Assembly (NCBI GenBank): GCA_902764915.1
Contig: CACWXY010000046.1
Coordinates: 1 to 32,296, forward strand
DNA from: an uncultured Eubacteriales bacterium
Lineage (GTDB): Bacteria; Bacillota; Clostridia; Christensenellales; Aristaeellaceae
DNA length: 32,296 bases
Reading direction: 5' to 3'
In this document: one piece after another, positions 6,849-14,632 of the stretch
Numbering within the stretch: position 1 is the stretch's first letter
How the letters are laid out: each line of letters opens with the position of its first letter
Notes under the pieces: model-generated
Seen by the model: the letters and a program-made list of their open reading frames with translations, nothing else
What the model was told of the DNA's origin: nothing
The model's database searches: none
Position numbers and translations under genes: made by a program

Positions 6849-8159
6849 TCAGGGATTGGCCAGGGCATACTGATGCAGAAGCCCCTCCAGGTCGTCCGCC
6901 ATCAGCTCGGCGCCTTCCTCAGGCAGCATATTCTCCTCCAGAAAATCGGAGATGTCATTCTGGATGCTGTAGTAAAAGTCGGCTGCCGGACCGACCGTCA
7001 CGGAACGCATGGCATCCGGCGTGTTTTTCAGCTGCGCAAAGCCCACATCATAGGCGGGCTGTGCGGCAATCAGTGCCTGCCAGGCCTCGCTTTCCGAGGC
7101 AGCCATATGGGACGGCAGGTATCCGGTCCGGCTGGCAAAGTCGGACTGGATGTCTTTCCCGGTCAGATACCTGACAAGCTCCCAGGCGGCGCTTTTGCGG
7201 GATGCATCCGCATGGTCAAACATGACAAGACAGCTGCCGTTGACACTGGCGCCGTAGGAAGCGTCCTGCGAGACGCGGGGATAGGGCGCAATCCCGACTT
7301 CAAAGCTGTCCCCGACCTTTTCAAGGACAGAGGCAATATTGGAAGAGGATCCGGTCATGATCAGCTGCTGACCGGCGACAAAGGCATCTGTGGAACCGGC
7401 CGTATTGGACAGTGCACCGGACTGATACAGCGCTCTCCACTGGGTAAGGAAGGCAACCAGCGCGCCGTTTTCCAGGCAGTCCAGCTGGGTCGCATTCCCT
7501 TCATTCCCGTTCTTTTCATTGACAAGATAGGATCCCAGCTGCCCCAGCCAGTTGGCCAGGGTAGGCGTATTGGGCAGCGCGGCATAGACAATGCGTCCGT
7601 CTCCTGCAAAAAGCGGTGCCAGATCAGCAATATCGCTGAGTGTATCCGGTGCGGCGGCGGACACGCTGTCCAGGGCGGTCTTGTTGTAATAGGTAAGTGT
7701 GGTGGAGGTGGCAAAGGGCAGCCCCAGCTGGGTGCCGGCCAGGTTCCAGTTATTCAGTGCCGGGGGAAGCATTTCCGCTACTGTCTCTGCGATTTCCGGG
7801 TGCTCCTCCATGGCCCGGGTGACGGAATAGGCGCAGTCTGCCGTAAGATAGGCGGTCTTTCCCGTGGCATCGAGCTGCATGACATCCGGAAGATCTGCCA
7901 CAGTCCCTGTGGAGAGCATACTGTTCATCTTCTGCACCGACTCGGCATAGGTCCCCTGAAAGACAGCCTCTACCGTAATCCCTTTCTCCGCACCGATGGT
8001 TGCGTTGAAGGTGTCAATATAGGAAGTCAGAAGAGCGCCTGCGTTTTCTGACATGGAGTGCCAGAGAACAATGTGCGTGGCATTGCCTTCAGACAGCGCG
8101 ACCGGCGCGGCGCTGAGGAGCAGACACAGGGTCAGGACGAGGGAAAACATGCGTTTCAT
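6849..8159 (-). CDS. ABC importer substrate-binding protein, family 1 (UgpB-like)
   Basis: Protein of 436 residues with a Sec signal peptide (1 to about 23) and an extracytoplasmic binding protein family 1 fold. 'VLWHSMSENAGALL' (31-44) followed by 'IDTFNA' matches the start of UgpB-type glycerol-3-phosphate binding proteins. 'LPDVMQLDATG' (90-100) and 'LPFATSTTLTYYNKTAL' are further family landmarks. No lipobox is present: the only early Cys (residue 12) follows Leu inside the hydrophobic core. It is the last gene of an operon that starts at an FMN riboswitch, 57 bases after the second permease, with its own strong ribosome binding site (GGAGGT). Homology alone would suggest a sugar or glycerol-phosphodiester ligand; the riboswitch suggests a flavin-related one. 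The ligand is unresolved. Confidence 0.85.
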   Translation of the reverse strand: MKRMFSLVLTLCLLLSAAPVALSEGNATHIVLWHSMSENAGALLTSYIDTFNATIGAEKGITVEAVFQGTYAESVQKMNSMLSTGTVADLPDVMQLDATGKTAYLTADCAYSVTRAMEEHPEIAETVAEMLPPALNNWNLAGTQLGLPFATSTTLTYYNKTALDSVSAAAPDTLSDIADLAPLFAGDGRIVYAALPNTPTLANWLGQLGSYLVNEKNGNEGNATQLDCLENGALVAFLTQWRALYQSGALSNTAGSTDAFVAGQQLIMTGSSSNIASVLEKVGDSFEVGIAPYPRVSQDASYGASVNGSCLVMFDHADASRKSAAWELVRYLTGKDIQSDFASRTGYLPSHMAASESEAWQALIAAQPAYDVGFAQLKNTPDAMRSVTVGPAADFYYSIQNDISDFLEENMLPEEGAELMADDLEGLLHQYALANP

Positions 8160-8216
8160 AGAAGGTTACCTCCAAAAAAAACAATAAGAACCGCTGCAGC
8201 TTTCGCTGAGAGTCTT

Positions 8217-9038
8217 TCAGGCAAGGGATCCGTTCTTCATGGATCCGGTCATACGGTTGCGCAGCAGGAAGAAGAGCAGAAAGGACGGGATCAGTGCCAG
8301 GGAAACGCCGGCGAGGATCGTCTCATAGTTCGTGCCTTCCACAGTGGTCAGCATGGTGATGCCCACCTGTACCGTGCGCATGCCGGGCGTGTTTGTCACA
8401 AGCAGGGGCCAGAGATATGCGTTCCACTGTGCGACAAACGCCTGGAGAAAGAGTGTGGTCAGAATCGGCAGGTTCATGGGAAGCAGGATCCGGAGCAGAT
8501 AGCTCATGTCACCGCAGCCATCGAGAAAGGCCGCGTCCTGCAGTTCCGGATCTGTCTGCAGAAAAGCCTGTCGGAGCATGAACATCTGTGAAGCACCGAC
8601 AAAGGAGACAATGGAGATGCCGAGATAGGTGTCCAGAAGCCCCAGTCTTGCGACGGTCCGATAGTTCCCGATGGTCAGCGTTTCCGGCGGCAGCATCATG
8701 GTGCCCAGAAGAATCAGAAACAGCACATGCTTTCCCCGGAAGGAAAAGCAGGCAAAGGCATAGGCCGCCAGTGCCGCACAGGCAATGCGCACAAGAGCGG
8801 AAAAGCATGCGACAATCAGGGAGTTGAGGAACAGACGCGGCAGCGGTATCAGGCGAAAGACCTCGGCAAAGTTGGCCAGGTTCCGAAAGCTCTCCGGGAA
8901 GAGCGCAGGCGGCTGTTTGGCAAATTCGGAAGGCGCCTTGAAGGCCCCCAGAAAACCGTAGACAATGGGGAAGAAGACCAGAAGCCCCATACAGAGAACA
9001 ATCAGGTCAGACAGAAAGTAAAGTGCTTTGCGTTTCAT
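8217..9038 (-). CDS. ABC importer permease, CUT1 type (UgpE/MalG-like)
   Basis: Protein of 273 residues with six predicted membrane segments and the MalG-family EAA loop 'LQDAAFLDGCGDMSYLLRIL' about two thirds along, which contacts the ATPase. 'NAYLWPLLVT' near the C-terminus is also typical of CUT1 permeases. The start at 9038 overlaps the stop of the first permease as ATGA, so the two are translated together and the longer upstream frame is spurious. It should form a heterodimer with the 9035-9907 product. No ATP-binding subunit is encoded in this operon, so a shared ATPase from elsewhere must be assumed. Confidence 0.9.
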   Translation of the reverse strand: MKRKALYFLSDLIVLCMGLLVFFPIVYGFLGAFKAPSEFAKQPPALFPESFRNLANFAEVFRLIPLPRLFLNSLIVACFSALVRIACAALAAYAFACFSFRGKHVLFLILLGTMMLPPETLTIGNYRTVARLGLLDTYLGISIVSFVGASQMFMLRQAFLQTDPELQDAAFLDGCGDMSYLLRILLPMNLPILTTLFLQAFVAQWNAYLWPLLVTNTPGMRTVQVGITMLTTVEGTNYETILAGVSLALIPSFLLFFLLRNRMTGSMKNGSLA

Positions 9039-9907
9039 TCGACCACCGCCTTTCGGTCGCGCCGGAAGAGCAGTGCGGTAAAGAGGAAGGTCAGGGCAAA
9101 GGTTACCAGGCTGATGCAGGCGGCCATGGAATAATTTGAGGAAGCGTACCCTGCCGTATACATCATATAGATGAGCGTTGTGGTGGCACGGGACGGTCCG
9201 CCCTGTGTCAGGATCAGTATGGGGCCATTGGTCATCATGGCCTGAATCATGTTCGTGCACAGGACATAGAAAATGGTCGGCAGCATCAGCGGAAGCTGTA
9301 TGGAGACGAGCAGTCTTCCCCGGGAAGCACCATCGAGCGCGGCTGCGGCGAGAACACCGGCGTCCAGGTCACGGAAAGCGGCCAGAAAAAGAAGAAAGTT
9401 GAATCCGATGCCCATCCATACAGTGAGGATCAGGATACCGGCCATCGCGGTATGCCTGTCCTCGAACCATCCCAGGCTCAGGTGCAGGGCATGATTGATG
9501 AAGCCTACCGTGGGGTTGAAGAGTACCTTGGCGATCAGCGTTATGGAGGACATGGCGACGACCATGGGCAGGGCAAAGAGCCCTTCCAGAAGCGGAGACA
9601 GTGTACGCCGGCGTATGCACAGATAGCTGAGTGTCAGGGTAAGGCACAGTGTAATGGGTACATTGATCAGCGTCAGCTTCAGCGTGTTCCGGATGGCGAT
9701 CCCGAACTCTCTTCGGGAAAAGAGATACTGGAACTGGGAAAGCCCGGCGAAGCCTGTGATCTCACCGCGGGCATTGACGATGCTCACCGCATGAATGGCA
9801 CTTTCCAGGAAAGGAAAATACACAAACCCAGCGGCAAAGAGCAGCATGGGGCTGAGCAGCAGATAGGGAAGCAGCGTGCGTCTTGCACGGCGGGTAACAG
9901 CGGACAC
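9035..9907 (-). CDS. ABC importer permease, CUT1 type (UgpA/MalF-like), riboswitch-proximal gene
   Basis: Protein of 290 residues with six membrane segments and the EAA loop 'LAAAALDGASRGRLLVSIQL' typical of UgpA/MalF-type permeases. 'LLLSPMLLFAAGFVYFPF' near the N-terminus is also characteristic. The start is a GTG at 9907, placed eight bases after GGGAGG. That Shine-Dalgarno sequence is itself the 3' arm of the riboswitch terminator hairpin, so the start lies immediately after the T-tract. It is the first gene behind the FMN riboswitch and overlaps the next permease by four bases. Expression should fall when FMN is plentiful. Transporter class is secure; substrate is inferred only from regulation. 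Confidence 0.9.
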   Translation of the reverse strand: MSAVTRRARRTLLPYLLLSPMLLFAAGFVYFPFLESAIHAVSIVNARGEITGFAGLSQFQYLFSRREFGIAIRNTLKLTLINVPITLCLTLTLSYLCIRRRTLSPLLEGLFALPMVVAMSSITLIAKVLFNPTVGFINHALHLSLGWFEDRHTAMAGILILTVWMGIGFNFLLFLAAFRDLDAGVLAAAALDGASRGRLLVSIQLPLMLPTIFYVLCTNMIQAMMTNGPILILTQGGPSRATTTLIYMMYTAGYASSNYSMAACISLVTFALTFLFTALLFRRDRKAVVE

Positions 9908-9908
9908 G

Positions 9909-9943
9909 AAAAAAACCTCCCGAGACGTTCGTCTTCAGGGAGG
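9909..9943 (-). terminator. Riboswitch expression-platform terminator
   Basis: On the minus strand the stem is CCTCCC (9943-9938) with GGGAGG (9921-9916), extended by AGAC/GTCT around a small loop, then seven T (9915-9909). The 3' arm GGGAGG also serves as the ribosome binding site of the GTG start at 9907, so the hairpin can block both transcription and translation. Bases 9932-9940 of its 5' arm (CCCTGAAGA in the transcript) are perfectly complementary to the 5' strand of aptamer helix P1 (10069-10077), giving a 9-bp antiterminator. Confidence 0.88.
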
Positions 9944-9972
9944 CAATGCGCTTGCATCACAGAAGCATCGTT

Positions 9973-10080
9973 GTCTTCTTCCATCCAGACTGTACTGTCG
10001 GCTCCGGAATTCAACCGGATCAACCTTTCGGCTCGCGGGCTATACCGCCGGTGGGGAATTGCACCCCGCCCTGAAGAACG
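9973..10080 (-). promoter_or_regulatory. FMN riboswitch (RFN element)
   Basis: Read on the minus strand, the conserved RFN blocks appear in order: GGCGGGGTGCAATTCCCCAC, CGGCGGTA, AGCCCGCGAGC, then GGTTGATCCGGT, AATTCCGGAGCCGAC, and finally AGTCTGGATGGAAGAAG. The helix P1 strands TTCTTC and GAAGAA close the structure. This is a full six-stem aptamer that binds flavin mononucleotide. Known examples control riboflavin synthesis or riboflavin transporters. Here it precedes a CUT1 ABC importer. Together with the downstream antiterminator and terminator it should act as an OFF switch. Confidence 0.96.
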
Positions 10081-10102
10081 TTTGCTATGAAGTTCGGTGC
10101 CT

Positions 10103-10131
10103 ATTATAGAAAGGCACATATACGCTGTCAA
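10103..10131 (-). promoter_or_regulatory. Consensus promoter of the FMN-riboswitch transcript
   Basis: On the minus strand a perfect TTGACA (10131-10126), 17-base spacer and perfect TATAAT (10108-10103). Transcription would start near 10096, some 16 bases before the aptamer. A full-consensus promoter means control must come from the riboswitch. Confidence 0.92.
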
Positions 10132-10174
10132 TATATGCGTTTCATTTTTCGAGAAAGCGCCTGCCCGGACCGGG

Positions 10175-11260
10175 TTATGGGTGCCTGCTGCGGGACGCAG
10201 CATGACTCGTGGCCGCATAGGCAATGGCAGCACCAAGAATGCCGCCGAAAAGCTTGGTCAGCAGAAGCGGCATGGCCAGTGCCGGCTCTGACTGCATGGT
10301 AAAGGCAAAGTGCGCGGTCAGACAGGAGGCAGATGCCACTGCGAAAGCGCCGTTGAGAATCTGTCCCCGGCGGTTCATCTGCGGAACGGAGACAAGACCG
10401 GGGGTGGCATTGAGATAAAAGAGCAGAAAGCCCATGACACCTTCTTCCCCGATACCCATGCGCTGACCGATCCGTGCCATGGGTCTGCGCAGTACACGCT
10501 TGAGAATTTCTGCAACAGGCAGACTCCCCAGGAGCGTAATACAGATCCCGCAGATGATCTTCATGGCATCCTCAAGGGGCGTCATGGCAGGGATCAGTGT
10601 AATGCCGCTGATATACTGGAAAGCACCGACGGCCAGTCCCAGCGTGGTCAGGATTTTCAGGAAAGCGGCAAAGATGCTAAAGCCTCTCAGTGTCCTGTCC
10701 GGATAGCACGAGAGCGCAAAGATCAGAAAAAGCGAGAGCAGAAGGACCGGCAGGTTCAGGTACAGAGCAGGAAGAAGCGAAATGCCGCACAGCAGCGCGC
10801 CAAGCACCTGGGCAAAGGGCAGCGCGATGAGACCGTAGAGCAGCCCCTTGGCAAAGTTTTCCCGGTCTTCTCCATGGAACAGCCCCATGCTGGTAGGGAT
10901 GGTAAAGGAAACGGTACAGCCGAGAATGGAACCGGCCAGAATACCGGCATACCGGCCGACGAGCGGATCGTCTGCCAGTCCCAGCGCCATCTGATATCCG
11001 CCCATGTCAATGGCCAGTATGGAACCGAACATGGCAGGATCCTGGTGCAGCGCGTGATAGACAGGGACGATCAGGTGCCCCAGTGTTCCGGACAGAATCG
11101 GAGCCAGGCATATGATGCCGGCCATGCTCAGTGCTACCGGCCCCAGCATCTGGAAGCCCTCTTCAAAAGGCTTGCCGAGACCGAAACGGTTTCCGAGCAT
11201 GCGGTCCAGTCCGCCCAGCAGTGCGCCGGCAGCCATGATCCATGTGAGCAGCTGTATCAT
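10175..11260 (-). CDS. eutH: EutH-like ethanolamine permease
   Basis: Protein of 361 residues with about ten hydrophobic segments, matching EutH along its length: 'MAAGALLGGLDRMLGNRFGLG' type N-terminus, 'SILAIDMGGYQMA' about a third along, 'FTIPTSMGLFHGEDRENFAKG' type loop, and 'PQMNRRGQILNGAFAVSA'-like C-terminal motif (here GAFAVASASCLTAHFAF). EutH imports ethanolamine across the cytoplasmic membrane. No ethanolamine ammonia-lyase or microcompartment gene lies nearby. The start ATG at 11260 has GGAGG eight bases upstream, so the 20-residue upstream extension is rejected. A TTGCGC-17-TACACT promoter precedes it. No clear terminator separates it from the FMN-riboswitch unit downstream. Confidence 0.88.
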   Translation of the reverse strand: MIQLLTWIMAAGALLGGLDRMLGNRFGLGKPFEEGFQMLGPVALSMAGIICLAPILSGTLGHLIVPVYHALHQDPAMFGSILAIDMGGYQMALGLADDPLVGRYAGILAGSILGCTVSFTIPTSMGLFHGEDRENFAKGLLYGLIALPFAQVLGALLCGISLLPALYLNLPVLLLSLFLIFALSCYPDRTLRGFSIFAAFLKILTTLGLAVGAFQYISGITLIPAMTPLEDAMKIICGICITLLGSLPVAEILKRVLRRPMARIGQRMGIGEEGVMGFLLFYLNATPGLVSVPQMNRRGQILNGAFAVASASCLTAHFAFTMQSEPALAMPLLLTKLFGGILGAAIAYAATSHAASRSRHP

Positions 11261-11291
11261 AAGGGAATCCTCCTGTGTCTGTTTCGCGGAA

Positions 11292-11320
11292 AGTGTAGTC
11301 GGGAAGCGCGGGAAGCGCAA
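11292..11320 (-). promoter_or_regulatory. Promoter of the EutH-like gene
   Basis: On the minus strand TTGCGC (11320-11315), 17-base spacer, TACACT (11297-11292). Boxes are moderate (4 of 6 each), but spacing and position between the upstream terminator and the gene are right. Confidence 0.5.
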
Positions 11321-11322
11321 GT

Positions 11323-11352
11323 AAAAAAATCGCCGCAGAGCACATCTGCGGC
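11323..11352 (-). terminator. Terminator of the GH35-DUF5107 operon
   Basis: On the minus strand GCCGCAGA (11352-11345) pairs with TCTGCGGC (11339-11332) around a five-base loop, followed by GA and seven T. It starts only nine bases after the DUF5107 stop codon. Confidence 0.9.
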
Positions 11353-11360
11353 AGAAAGGC

Positions 11361-14300
11361 TTATTTTTCCAGAAGATCCAGGCCTCTGCGTCCCAAAAGC
11401 ATCAAACGGGCACAGTAGTCATCGCTGCGCTTCTGAATATCATCCTGATAGACTTCCAGTTCCGGCATGGATACGGCGAAAAAGTCATAGGAGACCTTGT
11501 CAAACATGTGCCGCTCTCCGAACATGATCAGCTGATGGAAGCTCTTCAGTGCCTGTGCGTCCTGCCCGAGGGCATGGAAGGCAAGCCCCTGATAGTAGAT
11601 ATAATCCGATGGCTGATCATTGTAATAGCGCACAGGCTCCGGGATCGGGGAGCCCGTCGTGGCAAGACGGAAATAATGCGCGGCGCCTTCCGCATCCCCC
11701 TGTCCCTTGCGGGCCAGACCCATCATGTAATAGGCGCGGTTGTCCGGTACATTGTCCAGCTTGCCTTCGCCAAGATTGACGGGATATGTGCAGGTTCTTT
11801 CTGCAAGATCGAATGCCTTTTCCCACTCGCCCTTGTCCAGCGCCTTTTCAGAGAGCGCAAAGAGCGCTGTTTTGTATTCATCCGCGACCTTGCCTTCGCC
11901 GCCCTCCCAGACATGGAAGGTATAGGACGAGAGCAGAGAAAGCGCTTTTTCATACTGCCCGACCTGATTGAGCAGGCGTATATAGGCAAGCATCAGGGCA
12001 TAGCGCTCGGGAAGGATTTCGGCATGCGCTTCCAGTATGGCAAGTCGCTCCTGTACAGGTCGGTTCAGACGGCTGAGCAGCTGCTCCTGTTCCAGAAGGA
12101 AACGGCTGTTCTTCGGCTCCAGGCGCACAGCTTCTTCAATGTGAGCAGCTGCCTGGCTTCTGTCTCCGTGATTGTAAAGGGCAATGGAGAGATTCCGGTG
12201 AGCCAGCGCAAACCCGGGCTGTGCCGTAAGGCTGTCTTCCCAGTGCGCGATGGCGGCATCATAGTTCTTTTTGTCATAGAGGAGTTCCCCCAGATAGTAA
12301 TGCGCCATACCCGCCTTTTCTCCGGCTGTCTCCAGGATCTCTATGGCCCGCTTAAGGAGCAGGGCTTCCTCTACGCGATTGGGGAATACATAATCCGGGG
12401 AGGCTTTCTCGGCGCAGATACAGGCGGCCAGGGCTTTCTCGCGGTGGCCCAGTATGTTTTCCACATATCCTGTCAGATACAGAAGAAGCGGGTTCTCCCG
12501 GGGGCAAAGACGAATCACAGAGAGAACATCCTCATAGCAGCCATAGGCCAGGAATTCCAGAGCCAGGTTCAGATAATTGCGGGCTTCCTCTCCCATGGCT
12601 TTCCGCAGAGTCTCCGGAGTGCTGGTACGGTAGAGAAGGGCAAAGCAGAGCGGATCCAGCGCCAGGCTTTCCTGGAGGAAAGCGGCATACTCTTCCTGGC
12701 GCGCAGGCATACGTGCCAGAATGGCTGCGCGAAGCGCCCGGGCCTTCATGCTGTGCCAGCCGCGGAAGAGACTCTCATCCGCAAATTGCAGGGCTTTTCT
12801 GACATCGCCCGCCTTCAAGCACAGGCATGCCAGATGGAAGAACGCACTTCCGGCAGTTTCTGCGCTCCAGGTTGCCTTGAAGAACGCGTCATAGGCTTTC
12901 TCCGGCTCGCTGTTCCACTCCCTTGCCAGTCCCAGATGGAAGTATGCTTCCCCGCTGTAGGGATTGGGATTGCGGGATGTCTGTTTACGGATGGCTGCCT
13001 CAAAATAAGGAATGCTTTCCGATATCCTGGCATTGCGCAGCAGATACAGGCCGTACGCATCATTGAGACGGATATCCGTAGGATCGCGGCGCAGGCCTTC
13101 CCTGTAATAATCCGAGGGCAGAAAGGTGGCATGACGGTACTGCTCCAGGTGCTGGCCTGCCAGGTACAGTTCTTCTGCAGAGCCCATGGCTTCCGGCGGA
13201 TCCATGACGCGGGCAGGCTCGGGAATGGGCTGGTTTTCTCTTACGTATTCCGTATAGGTGCACAGCGTTTCTCCGGATGCACTTTCTACTGTCAGCACAA
13301 AATCGTGCAGCGGCGGGAGCGTATCCACAAAAGCAGTGATGGGGGAGAGATCCACCGTTTTCCGATAGCATTCCTTGCCCTGACAGGTGACACGGATCGT
13401 GGACTGTGGATAGGGTGCGGTCACATAGACCTTGATACGGCTGCAGCTGGCTTTCTGTGCCAGAGCCGCATTGGCTTCACGGCCAGTGGCAAAGGGATCG
13501 GGCAGAAGAACGTTTCCGTCCTGATCCAGATAATCGACGCCCAGCACAGCTTCCCGGGTGGCATTGCAGACGCGGCCTACGGTTTTATAGGGCATGAAGT
13601 ACTGGACAAATGTCTTTTCTTCCTGGGGTTTGAGCCAGGTGAAGTCCGGCTGATTGTCACAGAAAACGCCGGTCATCAGCTCAATATAGGGTCCGTCGTC
13701 ATCGGTGAGATTCCGGTCCCACATCTTTCCGAAGTCCCCGCAGCCCCAGGTCCACTGTTTCTTGCCCGGGCTCACGTGATGGTCCGCCACATGCAGAAGC
13801 CCGGCGTCACGGCCCTCGTCAAAGTTACCCACAAAATCAAAATCGGAATGGGCAGCCATATAGGAAGTAGGCACCCGGATGTTCTTGTAGCGGGAGATGT
13901 CTACGCCTGCGGAATAATCAGCCTTGTAGTACTCGCCTGTCGCAATGGGAAAGGTGGATACGGCGCGCTTTCCATGGTCCATGACGGCGTTTACATCCGG
14001 GGGAAACACGGAAAAGGTCTGGTCATTGACGGACACGGCAGGGTTCGCCCACCACAGGAAGGTCTGAGGAAAGTCGGTGGGATTGTAAAGCCGGCCGCGG
14101 ATCTCAATATAGGCCTTGTCCGGATACAGTGTGATGGCGGCGTTCCCCTTGGTTCCATACATGCGGTCTGTTTCTCCCAGTGTGACCGTGGCGGAACCAT
14201 CCGGGTTTTCACAGAAGGTATAGTCTACCGGCATGAAAGTGGAAGGCCGGTGATGCTGCGGCCAGTTGAACTCGATTCCGCCGGAGATCCAGGGGCCGGC

Positions 14301-14618
14301 CAGCCCTACCAGGGCTGGCTTGATCACATGATTGAAATAGACAAAGTCATAGCCGTTGGTCTTGTCATAGGCGCGCTGGATCCGACCGCCCAGTTCAGGG
14401 AGAATCATGACATAGAGGTAGTCGTTCTCCAGAATCACAGCCTTGTAGGCGACATCTTCCCGGGTGTCGGAAACGGTCTCTGTCACTGGCACCGGGTATA
14501 CCTTGCCTGTGGAACCCTGGTAGGCACGCTTTTCGATAAACAGCGGGCTTTTTTCCGGCTCACCGGCACGATAGGTGGGAAAAACAACAGACTGTTCATA
14601 GACCTTGGTGTGGCTCAT
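11361..14618 (-). CDS. DUF5107 domain protein with TPR array
   Basis: Large protein of 1085 residues without a signal peptide, so probably cytoplasmic. The N-terminal third is a DUF5107 domain, which resembles the galactose-mutarotase-like beta-sandwich: 'YLYVMILPELGGRI' and 'FVYFNHVIKPALVG', then 'WISGGIEFNWPQHHRPSTF', then 'YIEIRGRLYNPTDFPQTFLW'. The C-terminal half is built of tetratricopeptide repeats (for example 'AHYYLGELLYDKKNYDAAIA' and 'FALAHRNLSIALYNHGDRSQ'). Proteins of this layout occur next to glycoside hydrolases, but their activity is unknown. The start ATG at 14618 has GAGGAGG nine bases upstream; it begins 14 bases after the GH35 stop, so the two form an operon. Plausible roles are sugar binding, an epimerase-like reaction, or assembly of the pathway enzymes. 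Confidence 0.85.
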   Translation of the reverse strand: MSHTKVYEQSVVFPTYRAGEPEKSPLFIEKRAYQGSTGKVYPVPVTETVSDTREDVAYKAVILENDYLYVMILPELGGRIQRAYDKTNGYDFVYFNHVIKPALVGLAGPWISGGIEFNWPQHHRPSTFMPVDYTFCENPDGSATVTLGETDRMYGTKGNAAITLYPDKAYIEIRGRLYNPTDFPQTFLWWANPAVSVNDQTFSVFPPDVNAVMDHGKRAVSTFPIATGEYYKADYSAGVDISRYKNIRVPTSYMAAHSDFDFVGNFDEGRDAGLLHVADHHVSPGKKQWTWGCGDFGKMWDRNLTDDDGPYIELMTGVFCDNQPDFTWLKPQEEKTFVQYFMPYKTVGRVCNATREAVLGVDYLDQDGNVLLPDPFATGREANAALAQKASCSRIKVYVTAPYPQSTIRVTCQGKECYRKTVDLSPITAFVDTLPPLHDFVLTVESASGETLCTYTEYVRENQPIPEPARVMDPPEAMGSAEELYLAGQHLEQYRHATFLPSDYYREGLRRDPTDIRLNDAYGLYLLRNARISESIPYFEAAIRKQTSRNPNPYSGEAYFHLGLAREWNSEPEKAYDAFFKATWSAETAGSAFFHLACLCLKAGDVRKALQFADESLFRGWHSMKARALRAAILARMPARQEEYAAFLQESLALDPLCFALLYRTSTPETLRKAMGEEARNYLNLALEFLAYGCYEDVLSVIRLCPRENPLLLYLTGYVENILGHREKALAACICAEKASPDYVFPNRVEEALLLKRAIEILETAGEKAGMAHYYLGELLYDKKNYDAAIAHWEDSLTAQPGFALAHRNLSIALYNHGDRSQAAAHIEEAVRLEPKNSRFLLEQEQLLSRLNRPVQERLAILEAHAEILPERYALMLAYIRLLNQVGQYEKALSLLSSYTFHVWEGGEGKVADEYKTALFALSEKALDKGEWEKAFDLAERTCTYPVNLGEGKLDNVPDNRAYYMMGLARKGQGDAEGAAHYFRLATTGSPIPEPVRYYNDQPSDYIYYQGLAFHALGQDAQALKSFHQLIMFGERHMFDKVSYDFFAVSMPELEVYQDDIQKRSDDYCARLMLLGRRGLDLLEK

Positions 14619-14632
14619 AGCCGTTTTCCTCC

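Noticed and set aside
6873..8051. A 392-codon plus-strand frame
   Set aside because: Antisense to the UgpB-like binding protein; Gly/Arg/Cys-rich translation typical of a shadow frame.
8160..8216. CAGC-GAAA-GCTG mini-hairpin followed at a distance by eight T before the binding-protein gene (minus strand)
   Set aside because: The stem is only four base pairs and is separated from the T-run by over ten bases, so it does not meet terminator criteria.
10310..11527. A 405-codon plus-strand frame
   Set aside because: Antisense to the EutH-like gene and across its promoter and terminator; Gln/Arg-rich translation without domain signs.
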